NCBI GenBank assembly: GCA_913057905.1
Contig: CAJXPB010000001.1
Coordinates: forward strand, 310,001-374,000
From: an uncultured Pseudomonadota bacterium
GTDB taxonomy: Bacteria > Myxococcota_A > Bradymonadia > Bradymonadales > Bradymonadaceae
Direction of reading: 5' to 3'
DNA: 64,000 bases
This document shows, piece after piece, positions 26,131-34,433 of the stretch. The position numbers and the translations under genes were made by a program. The number at the start of each line of letters is the position of its first letter. The stretch's first letter is position 1. The notes beneath the pieces were generated by a model. That model worked only from the letters and a program-made list of their open reading frames with translations. It made no database searches and was not told where the DNA came from.

Positions 26131-26910
26131 TCACTTCCCCTTCCATTCGGGGTCGCGCTTTTCCAGGAACGCCGAGATCCCCTCGGCGGCATCCTCGGTC
26201 AGGGTATTGATCGTCAAGGACCGGTGCAGGGATCGGAGGGCCTCTTCGAAGGACATATCCTGGGTTTCGTAGTACGCGCGACGCCCCATCGCCAAAACGG
26301 CCGGCGAAAAATCGGTGATCGAGTCGACTCGCTCGTCGACGCGAGCGTCCAGCCCGTCGGGGTCGACCACGTCGTTGACCATGCCGATCTCGGAGGCCTC
26401 GTCGGCCGACAGGCGGCGACCCGTCAGAATCATATCCATCGCCGATTTGCGCGGGATGTTCCGCTGCATCACGGCGAGCACCATCATCGGGAAGAGCCCG
26501 ACCTTGATCTCGGGAGTCCCCAGTGTGACGTCGGCGGCCGCGACCGCCAGATCGGCGCTCAGCGCCAGTCCGAGTCCGCCGCCCAGCGCGTGTCCGTTGA
26601 TGCGAGCGATAATCGGGGACTTGCACCGATTCATCTCCAACAGAAGCTCGGCGTACTCGCCTCGACTCTCGTGCATGTCGACAAACCCCTCTCCCCCGCT
26701 GCGATCCCCGAGATCGCCGCCGGCACAGAAGGCCGCGTCGCCGGCGCCGGTCAGGACGACGACGCGGACATCGTCATCGCCCGAGAGGGATTCAAACGCG
26801 CTTCGAAGCCCACGCGTGGTGTCGATCGACAGCGCGTTCCGTCGCGCGGGTCGGTCGATCGTCACGGTTCCCACGCCCTCGTCGACCTCGACCTTCACCT
26901 CGTCACTCAT
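26131..26910 (-). CDS. Enoyl-CoA hydratase/isomerase family protein
   Basis: A crotonase-fold protein of 259 residues. The oxyanion-hole segments are AFCAGGD and GHALGGGLGLALSAD. A TPEIKVGLFP loop follows, in which the Glu could be the catalytic acid/base. The family hydrates or isomerises enoyl-CoA esters; the substrate cannot be predicted. I use the ATG at 26910, preceded by GGAGAGGTGG; a 25-residue upstream extension is Arg/His-rich and not conserved-looking. It stands alone, convergent with dapB and divergent from prmA. No other fatty-acid oxidation gene adjoins it. Confidence 0.9.
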   Translation of the reverse strand: MSDEVKVEVDEGVGTVTIDRPARRNALSIDTTRGLRSAFESLSGDDDVRVVVLTGAGDAAFCAGGDLGDRSGGEGFVDMHESRGEYAELLLEMNRCKSPIIARINGHALGGGLGLALSADLAVAAADVTLGTPEIKVGLFPMMVLAVMQRNIPRKSAMDMILTGRRLSADEASEIGMVNDVVDPDGLDARVDERVDSITDFSPAVLAMGRRAYYETQDMSFEEALRSLHRSLTINTLTEDAAEGISAFLEKRDPEWKGK

Positions 26911-26984
26911 GGCCACCTCTCCGATCCGATGGTAGTCTCTGATGCGCCTGTAATCAGACGTATGTCTCCCGCGAGGGCCCGTCA

Positions 26985-27938
26985 ATGTGCGCCGCAGACA
27001 ATGCCGAGCAGAAGCCGGTGAAGCGCTGGACCTTCAAGGTAGAGCTGCGGTGTGAGCAGCCCGATGCCCTGGCCGATTTGCTGATACGCTCGGAGTTCGC
27101 CGAGGGAGCCCAGGTCATCGACGACGCCACGAATGGGCCGTCGATAGATGGCGACTCGCAGGTTGCCGCATCGTTGGACTGCGGGGTCGTCACCTACGTC
27201 GAGCGTCCGCGCCCCGATGCCGAGCTCGAATTGAGAGCACAACTCGACGAACTGCAGGAGGCCTCGACCGAACTCGAATGGTCCGTACAGACGGTCGAAC
27301 GGTTCGATGACACCTCCTGGAAGACGCGGTGGAAGGAGTTCTTCGAGATCGTCGAGGTATCGGATCGGGTCACCGTGGGTCCCCCCTGGGAGAGCTTCGA
27401 TGCCTCGGGCGGCGAGGTGACCCTGGTCCTGAACCCTGGGATGGCCTTCGGCGTCGGGACCCACGAGACGACCCGCCTGGCCTGCCAGCTTCTGGACCGT
27501 CACCTCGCCGACGCCTCGGCACCGAGCGTTCTGGATGTGGGTTGTGGGACGGGGTTACTGGCGATGGCCGCCGCTCGGCTCGGTGCCGACCCGGTCCTTG
27601 GCCTCGATATCGACGAAGATGCACTGAGTTCGGCGCGCTCGAACCTGGAGGCCAACGGGCTCGAGCGCGACGTCACCCTGGCCTCGACCCCGATCGGGGA
27701 CGTCCCGGACACCTTTGACATCGTCGTCGCCAACATCCTCTGGCCGACACTCGTCGACTTGAAAGACGAGCTTCTGAACCACGTCGAACCCGGCGGGAGA
27801 TTGATTCTCTCGGGCATTCAACTAGAACACTTGGATGAATTCGAGGGTGTCTTCATACCCGCTGATTGGACGGTCTCCGAACGCCTCACCGAAGGCGAAT
27901 GGGCCGCCCTGACCATCGTCCCCGACGCTCGCCGATGA
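26985..27938 (+). CDS. prmA: Ribosomal protein L11 methyltransferase
   Basis: PrmA trimethylates ribosomal protein L11 using S-adenosylmethionine. The 317-residue protein has the N-terminal substrate-recognition domain, then NPGMAFGVGTHETT, a hallmark of PrmA, the SAM-binding LDVGCGTGLL (about 182-192) and the catalytic NILW motif near 250. The stop codon overlaps the ATG of rsmE (ATGA), so the two RNA/ribosome methyltransferases are translationally coupled. The start is the first ATG in frame. Confidence 0.95.
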   Translation: MCAADNAEQKPVKRWTFKVELRCEQPDALADLLIRSEFAEGAQVIDDATNGPSIDGDSQVAASLDCGVVTYVERPRPDAELELRAQLDELQEASTELEWSVQTVERFDDTSWKTRWKEFFEIVEVSDRVTVGPPWESFDASGGEVTLVLNPGMAFGVGTHETTRLACQLLDRHLADASAPSVLDVGCGTGLLAMAAARLGADPVLGLDIDEDALSSARSNLEANGLERDVTLASTPIGDVPDTFDIVVANILWPTLVDLKDELLNHVEPGGRLILSGIQLEHLDEFEGVFIPADWTVSERLTEGEWAALTIVPDARR

Positions 27939-28717
27939 ACCGCGTACGCGCCGACATCACCCAGACGCCTCTCCCCGACGAGTCGCTGCAGGGCCGCCCC
28001 TTCGACCTTCCCGACGATGTCGCCCATTACCTGAGAGATGTCCGTCGACTCGACGTCGGAGCCGCCGTCGAACTCTTCGATGGCACCGGACGGGTCCTCC
28101 GCGGGAAATTGCAGCAGGTCACCGACCACGGCGTCGCCGTGTTCGTCGAAGAGGATACGACCGACACCTCGAGGGAATCCCCCTGCGAGGTCACCCTTCT
28201 GCCGGTGATGCCGAAGCGCAAACGTTGGCGCTGGGTCATCGAAAAAGCGACCGAACTCGGCGTCCGGCGCATCGAGCCGCTGACGTCGGATCACGCCGTC
28301 GTCGACATTCCCGACGACAGGGTCGCCAGCAAGCTGGAACGTTGGCAAAAGATTCTGGGCTCGGCGGCTCGTCAATCCGAACGTGCCGTAACCCCCACGA
28401 TCTCCGCACCGATGTCGCTGGAGGATCGACTCGAGGCTTACAGCCCCGAAGGCCTGGCCGTCGCACCGGCTGCTCGAAGCGACGGCCCATCGCTGGACAG
28501 CGTCTTATCGGAATCAGACGCCTCGGGTTCAGACGCCCCGGGTGCGGTCGACCTCTGGGTCGGACCGGAGGGCGGCTTCTCCGACGGCGAACTCCAGGCG
28601 ATGGAATCCCGGGATATCACGCTCTGTCGCCTGGGACCCCGGATCCTGCGTGCCGAGACGGCGGCCGTAGCCGCGATTACGACGATCCAGACTCGACTGG
28701 GAGACTTGGGTGTCTAA
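27935..28717 (+). CDS. rsmE: 16S rRNA (uracil-1498-N3)-methyltransferase
   Basis: RsmE is a SPOUT-class methyltransferase acting on U1498 of 16S rRNA. An N-terminal PUA-like RNA-binding domain (about 1-75) is followed by a knotted SPOUT domain with LLPVMPKRKRW, SERAV, VGPEGGFS and the LGPRILRAETA segment that forms the SAM-binding knot. The 260-residue length is typical. The segment at about 180-205 has an extra Ser/Asp/Gly-rich insertion. The start overlaps the prmA stop. Confidence 0.95.
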   Translation: MNRVRADITQTPLPDESLQGRPFDLPDDVAHYLRDVRRLDVGAAVELFDGTGRVLRGKLQQVTDHGVAVFVEEDTTDTSRESPCEVTLLPVMPKRKRWRWVIEKATELGVRRIEPLTSDHAVVDIPDDRVASKLERWQKILGSAARQSERAVTPTISAPMSLEDRLEAYSPEGLAVAPAARSDGPSLDSVLSESDASGSDAPGAVDLWVGPEGGFSDGELQAMESRDITLCRLGPRILRAETAAVAAITTIQTRLGDLGV

Positions 28718-28766
28718 TGATAGTGATGCCCACCGCCGTCCATCTCCGTTGTCTACGAACCATCTG

Positions 28767-29444
28767 ATGTCCACTTTTACAGACCGCATCCATTCACATC
28801 TTGCGTGGTCCCGCGTCGGGGTCGTCCTCGCCCTGGCCTGCCTCGTGTCGGCCGCCGCCTGCGATTCCAAGAGTCGAGGCGACGACGCCGGCGCCGACAC
28901 ACAGACCACGACCTTCGAGAGCTCGCGGGCCCCGTACAGGGCCACCATTCAGGCGGGCTGGACGCGCATCGATGCAGCGTCGCTCAACAGCCACGCCGAT
29001 TTTGCGGCGACGCGCGACGAAACGTTGTATTTGATGGTGATCCCTCAGTCGCTTCCTCAAGTCGGCGAGATGGATCCCCCTTCAGCCTCGGCGCTCAAGG
29101 AGGCGAGCCTGGACCGAATGTCGAAAAATGTGCAGGAATTTCGCGTCGAGCGCGAGGGACCGGTGAAACTCGAAACCACCGAGGGCATCTCCGTATTTGC
29201 GGAGGGGGTCTCCGATGGAACCCACATTCAGTACATCGCCACCTTTCTGACCCACAACTCCTGGGGATACCAGGTCGTGGCATGGGGGCCCGCCTACACC
29301 GAGGACAAACTCGTCAACGCCGTCGACACATTCTTCGATGGTTGGCAATTCACCGACGAATCCGTACCGTCGCCGCGTCCTGATGGCGGTGTACCGTCTT
29401 CCCCTGAACGATCCGATACATCCGACGCTCCGGCGTCTGACTGA
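28767..29444 (+). CDS. Predicted lipoprotein, unknown
   Basis: A lipoprotein signal peptide ends in SAAAC, with the modified Cys at residue 32. The mature part is a single domain of about 160 residues with a W..I/V..A.... pattern that resembles the PsbP/DcrB-like lipoprotein fold: an AGWTRID strand, then a WGYQVVAWGP strand, then a helix with FFDGWQF. It ends in a Pro/Ser/Asp-rich tail. Fold assignment is tentative. I begin at ATG 28767; a GTG at 28710 overlapping the rsmE stop would put a long hydrophilic piece before the signal. It is followed by trxB 37 bases later. Confidence 0.7.
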   Translation: MSTFTDRIHSHLAWSRVGVVLALACLVSAAACDSKSRGDDAGADTQTTTFESSRAPYRATIQAGWTRIDAASLNSHADFAATRDETLYLMVIPQSLPQVGEMDPPSASALKEASLDRMSKNVQEFRVEREGPVKLETTEGISVFAEGVSDGTHIQYIATFLTHNSWGYQVVAWGPAYTEDKLVNAVDTFFDGWQFTDESVPSPRPDGGVPSSPERSDTSDAPASD

Positions 29445-29481
29445 CCTCTGACAACGCTTCTTCCAACACCCACAAGCTGCA

Positions 29482-30432
29482 ATGGCCGATCTGAACAAAG
29501 AACATTACGAAGTTACAATCATGGGCTCGGGTCCCGCGGGATTGACCGCCGGGATCTACACCGCCCGGGCGGATCTCCAGCCTGTTATCTTCGAAGGCCC
29601 GGAACCCGGTGGTCAATTGACCACGACCACCGACGTCGAAAACTACCCGGGCTTTGCCGAAGGGATCATGGGCCCCGACTTGATGAACGAGTGTCGCGAG
29701 CAGGCCGAACGCTTCGGTGCCGAGACCCACATGGCGCTCATCGACGAAGCCGACCTGTCGGAACGCCCCTTCGACCTGAAACTCGAAGACGGAACGGCGT
29801 TTCAGACTGACTCGCTGATCGTCGCCTCCGGCGCCCGCGCTCGCCTCCTGGGACTCGAGAACGAATCCCGGCTGATGGGCCACGGCGTCTCCACCTGCGC
29901 GACCTGCGACGGATACTTCTTCCGCGACCAGGAACTCGCCGTCGTCGGCGGCGGGGACTCCGCCATGGAGGAGGCGACGTTTCTGACGAAATTCGCCTCC
30001 AAAGTCACCGTCATCCACCGACGCGACGAGCTGCGGGCCTCCGAGATCATGGCCCAGCGGGCCTTCGACAACCCCAAGGTCGAGTTTCTGTGGAGCCACG
30101 AGGTCGTCGACGTCATCGGCGAGCCCGAAGACGGCGTCGAAAAACTGAAGGTCATCAACAACAAGACCGAAGAGGTTCGCGACTTCCCCGTCGACGGACT
30201 CTTCATCGCCATCGGACACATCCCGAACACGGAGGTGTTTGAGGGACAGCTCGAGATGGACGATGATGGGTACATCATCACCGAGCCGGACTCCTCGCAC
30301 ACGAGCATCCCGGGCGTGTTCGCCACGGGCGACGTCCAGGACAAGACGTATCGCCAGGCCGTGACCGCGGCCGGGTCGGGCTGCAAAGGGGCCATCGATG
30401 CGGAGCGATTTCTCGAAGAGCAGGCGGTCTAG
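29482..30432 (+). CDS. trxB: Thioredoxin-disulfide reductase
   Basis: A FAD/NADPH enzyme of 316 residues that reduces thioredoxin. It shows the FAD loop GSGPAG (15-20), the redox-active CATC (Cys139, Cys142) in the central domain, the NADPH-binding [10 protein letters not shown] and the C-terminal [10 protein letters not shown] flavin motif. Length and layout are those of bacterial low-molecular-weight thioredoxin reductase. Its end overlaps the start of the downstream Omp85-type gene by 35 bases, suggesting joint transcription. Confidence 0.96.
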   Translation: MADLNKEHYEVTIMGSGPAGLTAGIYTARADLQPVIFEGPEPGGQLTTTTDVENYPGFAEGIMGPDLMNECREQAERFGAETHMALIDEADLSERPFDLKLEDGTAFQTDSLIVASGARARLLGLENESRLMGHGVSTCATCDGYFFRDQELAVVGGGDSAMEEATFLTKFASKVTVIHRRDELRASEIMAQRAFDNPKVEFLWSHEVVDVIGEPEDGVEKLKVINNKTEEVRDFPVDGLFIAIGHIPNTEVFEGQLEMDDDGYIITEPDSSHTSIPGVFATGDVQDKTYRQAVTAAGSGCKGAIDAERFLEEQAV

Positions 30433-31765
30433 GATTCGAGACCTACCCCTCCGAACATGCCTGACAGCGGCGGCGGCCCTCCTCTGTTTATTCAGTTGGG
30501 GGCCGCCGCCGGTTTATGGGGCTGTCGAAGACGAAGGGGCCGAGACGTATCCGATCCGCAAGATCTTCGTCGAGGGGAACAAGCGAACCGACCGGGACGT
30601 GGTCATCCGGGAGCTGATCTTCGAGGCCGGCGACTCGCCGACCCGGGCCGACATCCGAGAGAGCGCTCAGCGACTCTTGAACATGGGTATTTTCGACGAG
30701 GTCGACTGGCACCTCGTTCCCGTCGCCGACTCCAAGTCGGAGGAGGCATACTACCTACTGCTCGAGCTCGATGAGCGGTGGACGGTCATCCCGTTGGCAA
30801 ACGGCGCCTTCGGCGGAGACCTCCTGTCGCTGCAGCTCGGTCTGTACGACATCAACCTGTTTGGGCGCTATCTCGAGCTCGGCGCAGACTACCGTCGCCT
30901 GGGCGACACGAACTCGTTTTCGGTCTGGTTTCGCGACCCACGATTTCTGGGCGAGCGACTCAGCCTGAGCACCTCGATCTATCGAAACGCTCGACTTCGC
31001 GTCCTGTACGACGATGCCGGCCAGGCCGAAGGCGGTTATTTTCGAAGCCAGTGGGGGCTGAGTCTGTCGCTACAGAAGGAATGGAAGTGGTGGCTGACCT
31101 CGACGTTCGGCCTCACGGCTCACGCAGACAGTTTTTCGGACACGTATCTCGGTACCGAGTTGGCCGACATGCAGCGGGCCGCCGGTGGGTTCCCGGACGA
31201 CCACGAGGCGTTCAGCCTGTTTGCCGCCACTCAAATCGGGCGGATCGACCGCCGGAGCTACCTTCGCGACGGTCTCGCAGGGAGCCTGTCGGTCTCTTAC
31301 ACGCCACCCATTCTATTCTCGGACCTCCACCACATAGACGTGGTCGCCAGCGGCTCTGCCTATACGACGGGACCGCTACGTTCGACCCTCGCCCTGACCG
31401 CGAGCACCGGCTACACGACGACGGATAGCCTGGAGCACCAATTCTACCTCGGAGGACTCGGATCCCTGCGAGGTTTCCTCGACTCTCGCTTCCGGGGCAA
31501 AGCGTACTGGCTGGCCAACGCCGAGTTTCGGATTCCCTCGATCGATCTGGACTGGCTGGCGCTCCAACACGTTCTGTTTGTCGACGCGGGAAGCGCGGGA
31601 CGCACCCCGCGGGGCTACGCCGACGTCGACGGCCTGAGCGTCGGCATCGGCTTCCGACTCATCTTGCCCAAGGTCTACAACTTTGTCGCGCGGGTCGACT
31701 GGGCCTTTCCGCTGGTAGGACGCGGCCGCAGCCCGTTGAGCCTCGGTTCCGGGCAGTTTCTCTGA
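30398..31765 (+). CDS. Omp85/BamA-family outer-membrane protein with one POTRA
   Basis: A Sec signal peptide with a basic start and Ala-rich core ends near VYGA (about residues 41-42). A single POTRA-like domain follows (about 52-126; [17 protein letters not shown]). About 320 residues of alternating beta strands then lead to a bacterial surface-antigen domain with GGLGSLRGF and a closing strand. Full BamA has five POTRA domains, so this is a shorter member of the family, possibly a TamA- or two-partner-like transporter or a paralogue with a special client. The first ATG lies 35 bases inside trxB; a slightly later start cannot be excluded. Confidence 0.82.
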   Translation: MRSDFSKSRRSRIRDLPLRTCLTAAAALLCLFSWGPPPVYGAVEDEGAETYPIRKIFVEGNKRTDRDVVIRELIFEAGDSPTRADIRESAQRLLNMGIFDEVDWHLVPVADSKSEEAYYLLLELDERWTVIPLANGAFGGDLLSLQLGLYDINLFGRYLELGADYRRLGDTNSFSVWFRDPRFLGERLSLSTSIYRNARLRVLYDDAGQAEGGYFRSQWGLSLSLQKEWKWWLTSTFGLTAHADSFSDTYLGTELADMQRAAGGFPDDHEAFSLFAATQIGRIDRRSYLRDGLAGSLSVSYTPPILFSDLHHIDVVASGSAYTTGPLRSTLALTASTGYTTTDSLEHQFYLGGLGSLRGFLDSRFRGKAYWLANAEFRIPSIDLDWLALQHVLFVDAGSAGRTPRGYADVDGLSVGIGFRLILPKVYNFVARVDWAFPLVGRGRSPLSLGSGQFL

Positions 31766-31769
31766 CGGC

Positions 31770-32837
31770 TTACGGCCGCAAGACGTCGAGTCCGACCGAC
31801 TCGGCAAATCCCGACGTATCGAACAGGTCCGGCACCTGGCAGAAGCCGCCGTCTTCCGGGGGTTCGTCCAGCAGACGTTGGGCCGTCTCGGTGATGATCC
31901 GTGCCGTCGTCGTGTACGGCCCCTTGCCGGAGACGGCCGCGATGCATTCGCCGGAATCGGGTTCAAACGCGACGACCTGAAAGGCATTGCCCGTATCGTC
32001 CCAGTCGGTGTCGTTGTTCGCCATCAGGTCGACCGCCCGATCCAGCAGCGGCGCCAACCCACGCATCACCCCGGGAACCACCGGACTCGCCCTGTGGAGC
32101 AGGTTGGCGACAATCTTGGGGAGCACGACGCTGGTCTCCACCGTATCGACGTCGGCAAAGGCGGGAACCGTCAGGGGTTCCCCACCCGGAATCCACACCG
32201 CTCGGGCGACCTGGCCGCCCGGGAGGGCGAGACGATATTTCCGATACCCGACTGCGCGCGACTCGTGGCGGCCCTCCCGGTAGGTCAAGCCCGGTTCGCC
32301 GATCGAACGGATGATCGACCGCTTCGTTCCGGGACTCGTCGACATGCCCGGGGAATGATAGGCGATGCCGATCGACCGATGGCCCTCCGATCCCGCCACA
32401 TCCGCGGCGAGATTGCCCGCCGTGTATTCGAACGCACACGAAGGCATGATCACACGGTCGGTCACGTCGGAGGCACTCGATTTGACCCAGTTGAGGTGGC
32501 TCTGCTCGCCGCTGGTATCCAGGTAGTGCACGTCGTTTCTCAGGGCGGCCCGGACCACCGGCCGACCCACCTCGGCAAAGGGCCCCGCGGCGTTGATAAG
32601 GATGTCGACGTGTTCGAGCAGCGCGTCCAGGGACCGTTCATCGTCGACATGGGCCTGCCGCAGGGTGGGAACGATGCCGTGTTCGGCCCCGATGTCGGAC
32701 GACAGGGTCTGCAGCTTGTCGATATTCCGGCCGGCGGCCACGAAATCGAGTCCGCGCCGGGCCAGCTCGTCACAGATACGAGTGCCCGTGTATCCCGTCG
32801 CACCGTAGACTGCGATGTATTCAGGCGACTCCTTCAT
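31770..32837 (-). CDS. Saccharopine dehydrogenase-like oxidoreductase
   Basis: The 355-residue protein has an N-terminal Rossmann motif VYGATGYTGTRI and the NAAGPF and YLDTSGE segments of the saccharopine-dehydrogenase-like/trans-acting enoyl reductase family. These proteins occur in lipid modification in actinobacteria and as uncharacterised NAD(P) enzymes elsewhere. No lysine-degradation gene is near, so saccharopine is unlikely to be the substrate. It is convergent with the Omp85-type gene and lies 50 bases downstream of nrnA on the same strand, perhaps as the last member of that operon. Confidence 0.82.
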   Translation of the reverse strand: MKESPEYIAVYGATGYTGTRICDELARRGLDFVAAGRNIDKLQTLSSDIGAEHGIVPTLRQAHVDDERSLDALLEHVDILINAAGPFAEVGRPVVRAALRNDVHYLDTSGEQSHLNWVKSSASDVTDRVIMPSCAFEYTAGNLAADVAGSEGHRSIGIAYHSPGMSTSPGTKRSIIRSIGEPGLTYREGRHESRAVGYRKYRLALPGGQVARAVWIPGGEPLTVPAFADVDTVETSVVLPKIVANLLHRASPVVPGVMRGLAPLLDRAVDLMANNDTDWDDTGNAFQVVAFEPDSGECIAAVSGKGPYTTTARIITETAQRLLDEPPEDGGFCQVPDLFDTSGFAESVGLDVLRP

Positions 32838-32887
32838 GTCTCAGCCCTGGCTGTCTCGAGTCAATTCGAACCCTCACCCCCACCGGA

Positions 32888-33895
32888 TCACTCGGGGTCT
32901 CCATCCAGCAGGTCGACGAGTGCCGTCTCCAAACTCGCCTCGATGTCGTCGGCCTCGGCGTAGATTTCGCAGCCGGCCGCATTGTGATGTCCGCCACCCC
33001 CGAACCGCTCGGCCAACTTCGAGACGTCGACGTTGCCCCGCGAACGGAAGGTAACCTTCCAGCCGGCTCCTTCGAGCTCTCGAAGCTGCGTGGAGACCTC
33101 GACCCCGCGTACCGAGCGCCCGTAGTTGATAAAGCCATCTGTCAGCTCGCCGGGACGCTCGACTCCTTCGACAATCGATCGCGGAATGCGAATAAAAGCG
33201 AGTCGCCCGCAATCGGACAACCGCAGGGTCTCGAGCACCTCGCGCAACAACTCGATCCGTTTGAGCGGCTGCGATTCGTACACATGGCTGGCCATGCGCC
33301 ACGGGTCGACCCCCGCATCGAGCAATTCACCCGCCACCTGAAAGGTGCGCTTCGACGTATTCGAATAGCGAAACCCCCCGGTGTCGGTCATCACCGCGCA
33401 GTAGAGGCACTCGGCGATATCAGATGTGATGTCCAACTCGAGGGCTTCGAGAAGGTCGTAGATGAGCTCTCCGGTGGCCGCCGCCGACTCGTCGCGCAGA
33501 TACAGGTCGGCAAACTCCCGGTCCCATGTTCGATGGTGGTCGATGACGACGGTACGCTCTCCCCAGCCGCTCTGCGGGAACTCCGAGCCCACGCGGTCCG
33601 GCGACGAGCAATCGAGTACGAAGGTGAGGTCGAACTCGGCATCCTCCGGAAGTTCGTGACGCACGCGATCCGAGCCGCGTAGAAACTCGCAGATATACGG
33701 CACCGGGTCTTGGTTGTACGCCGTCACATCCTTTCCGAGTTCACGCAGCGCCGCGGCCAGCGCCAGCGTGGAACCCATGGAGTCGCCATCGGGGTCATAG
33801 TGGCCTACGACGAGGCATGAATCGCTCTCGTCGATCCAGTCGACGGCCCGCTGAAGTGACTCACCGAAATCCTCGGCCCTGGCAATGTCGCCCAT
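32888..33895 (-). CDS. nrnA: DHH/DHHA1 phosphoesterase, NrnA-type
   Basis: A 335-residue DHH-family protein. The N-terminal DHH domain has GHYDPDGDS (His32, Asp36, Asp38), a central VIDHH motif and further Asp residues. The C-terminal DHHA1 domain ends with GGGGHHNAAG. This is the layout of bifunctional oligoribonuclease/3'-phosphoadenosine phosphatase NrnA, which degrades very short RNAs and pAp. In many bacteria nrnA follows rbfA in the infB operon, exactly as here (9 bases after the rbfA stop). I begin at ATG 33895, with GAGGT seven bases upstream. Confidence 0.93.
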   Translation of the reverse strand: MGDIARAEDFGESLQRAVDWIDESDSCLVVGHYDPDGDSMGSTLALAAALRELGKDVTAYNQDPVPYICEFLRGSDRVRHELPEDAEFDLTFVLDCSSPDRVGSEFPQSGWGERTVVIDHHRTWDREFADLYLRDESAAATGELIYDLLEALELDITSDIAECLYCAVMTDTGGFRYSNTSKRTFQVAGELLDAGVDPWRMASHVYESQPLKRIELLREVLETLRLSDCGRLAFIRIPRSIVEGVERPGELTDGFINYGRSVRGVEVSTQLRELEGAGWKVTFRSRGNVDVSKLAERFGGGGHHNAAGCEIYAEADDIEASLETALVDLLDGDPE

Positions 33896-33904
33896 CAATT
33901 ACCT

Positions 33905-34297
33905 CTATTCGGTGTCCGAGTCTTCCCCGTCCCCGGACTTCGCCTCCTGAGCGAGCAGCGTCTCGATACGCCGTCCCCGCTCGATCGACTCGTCGTACTC
34001 GAATGCGAGATCCGGAGTATATTTGGTGTCGAGCTCCTGAGCAACTTCCCGTTTGATGTACCCCTTCGCCCGATCCAGCGCCGCCTTGGCGCGTCGCTGC
34101 GCCTCTTCGCCGTCGTCGTCGCCGAAGGTCACGAAGTACACGGTCGCGTGTTTGATGTCGGGGCTCACCTCGACGTCGGTGATCTCGACGCCTTCGAGAC
34201 CCGGGTCCCGTAGGTCTCGGAGCAGGATCTGAGCCACGATCTCGTGGAGCTTCTGGCTGACGCGATCGGTTCGGTCAAAGTCGTTGTAGTCGTCCAT
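33905..34297 (-). CDS. rbfA: 30S ribosome-binding factor A
   Basis: RbfA binds the pre-30S subunit and helps process the 5' end of 16S rRNA. The 130-residue protein has the type II KH-like fold: an N-terminal helix (RVSQKLHEIVAQIL), the DLRDPGLEGVEITDVEVSPD stretch and a helix-strand end with PDLAFEYDES. It ends with an acidic tail. It sits between infB and nrnA on the minus strand, the order conserved in many bacteria. Confidence 0.96.
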   Translation of the reverse strand: MDDYNDFDRTDRVSQKLHEIVAQILLRDLRDPGLEGVEITDVEVSPDIKHATVYFVTFGDDDGEEAQRRAKAALDRAKGYIKREVAQELDTKYTPDLAFEYDESIERGRRIETLLAQEAKSGDGEDSDTE

Positions 34298-34343
34298 CGT
34301 CCGGGCTCCGTTCGGTGAGTGTCCCAGTGGCCCCTCGTGCGAA

Positions 34344-34373
34344 CGCCCGCGTCTCGGTGACGAGGCGCGGGCG
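34344..34373 (-). other. Hairpin between infB and rbfA
   Basis: A 12-bp inverted repeat (34344-34355 with 34362-34373, one wobble position) encloses a six-base loop in the 136-base gap between infB and rbfA. There is no T run, so it is not a normal intrinsic terminator. It could be an RNA-processing or mRNA-stability element that sets different levels for infB and rbfA. Confidence 0.45.
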
Positions 34374-34433
34374 TCGCATCGGGTTCGCGGGCGGCTCGGA
34401 GGGGACTGCGAGCCGAGTGATTGAAACTGCGGG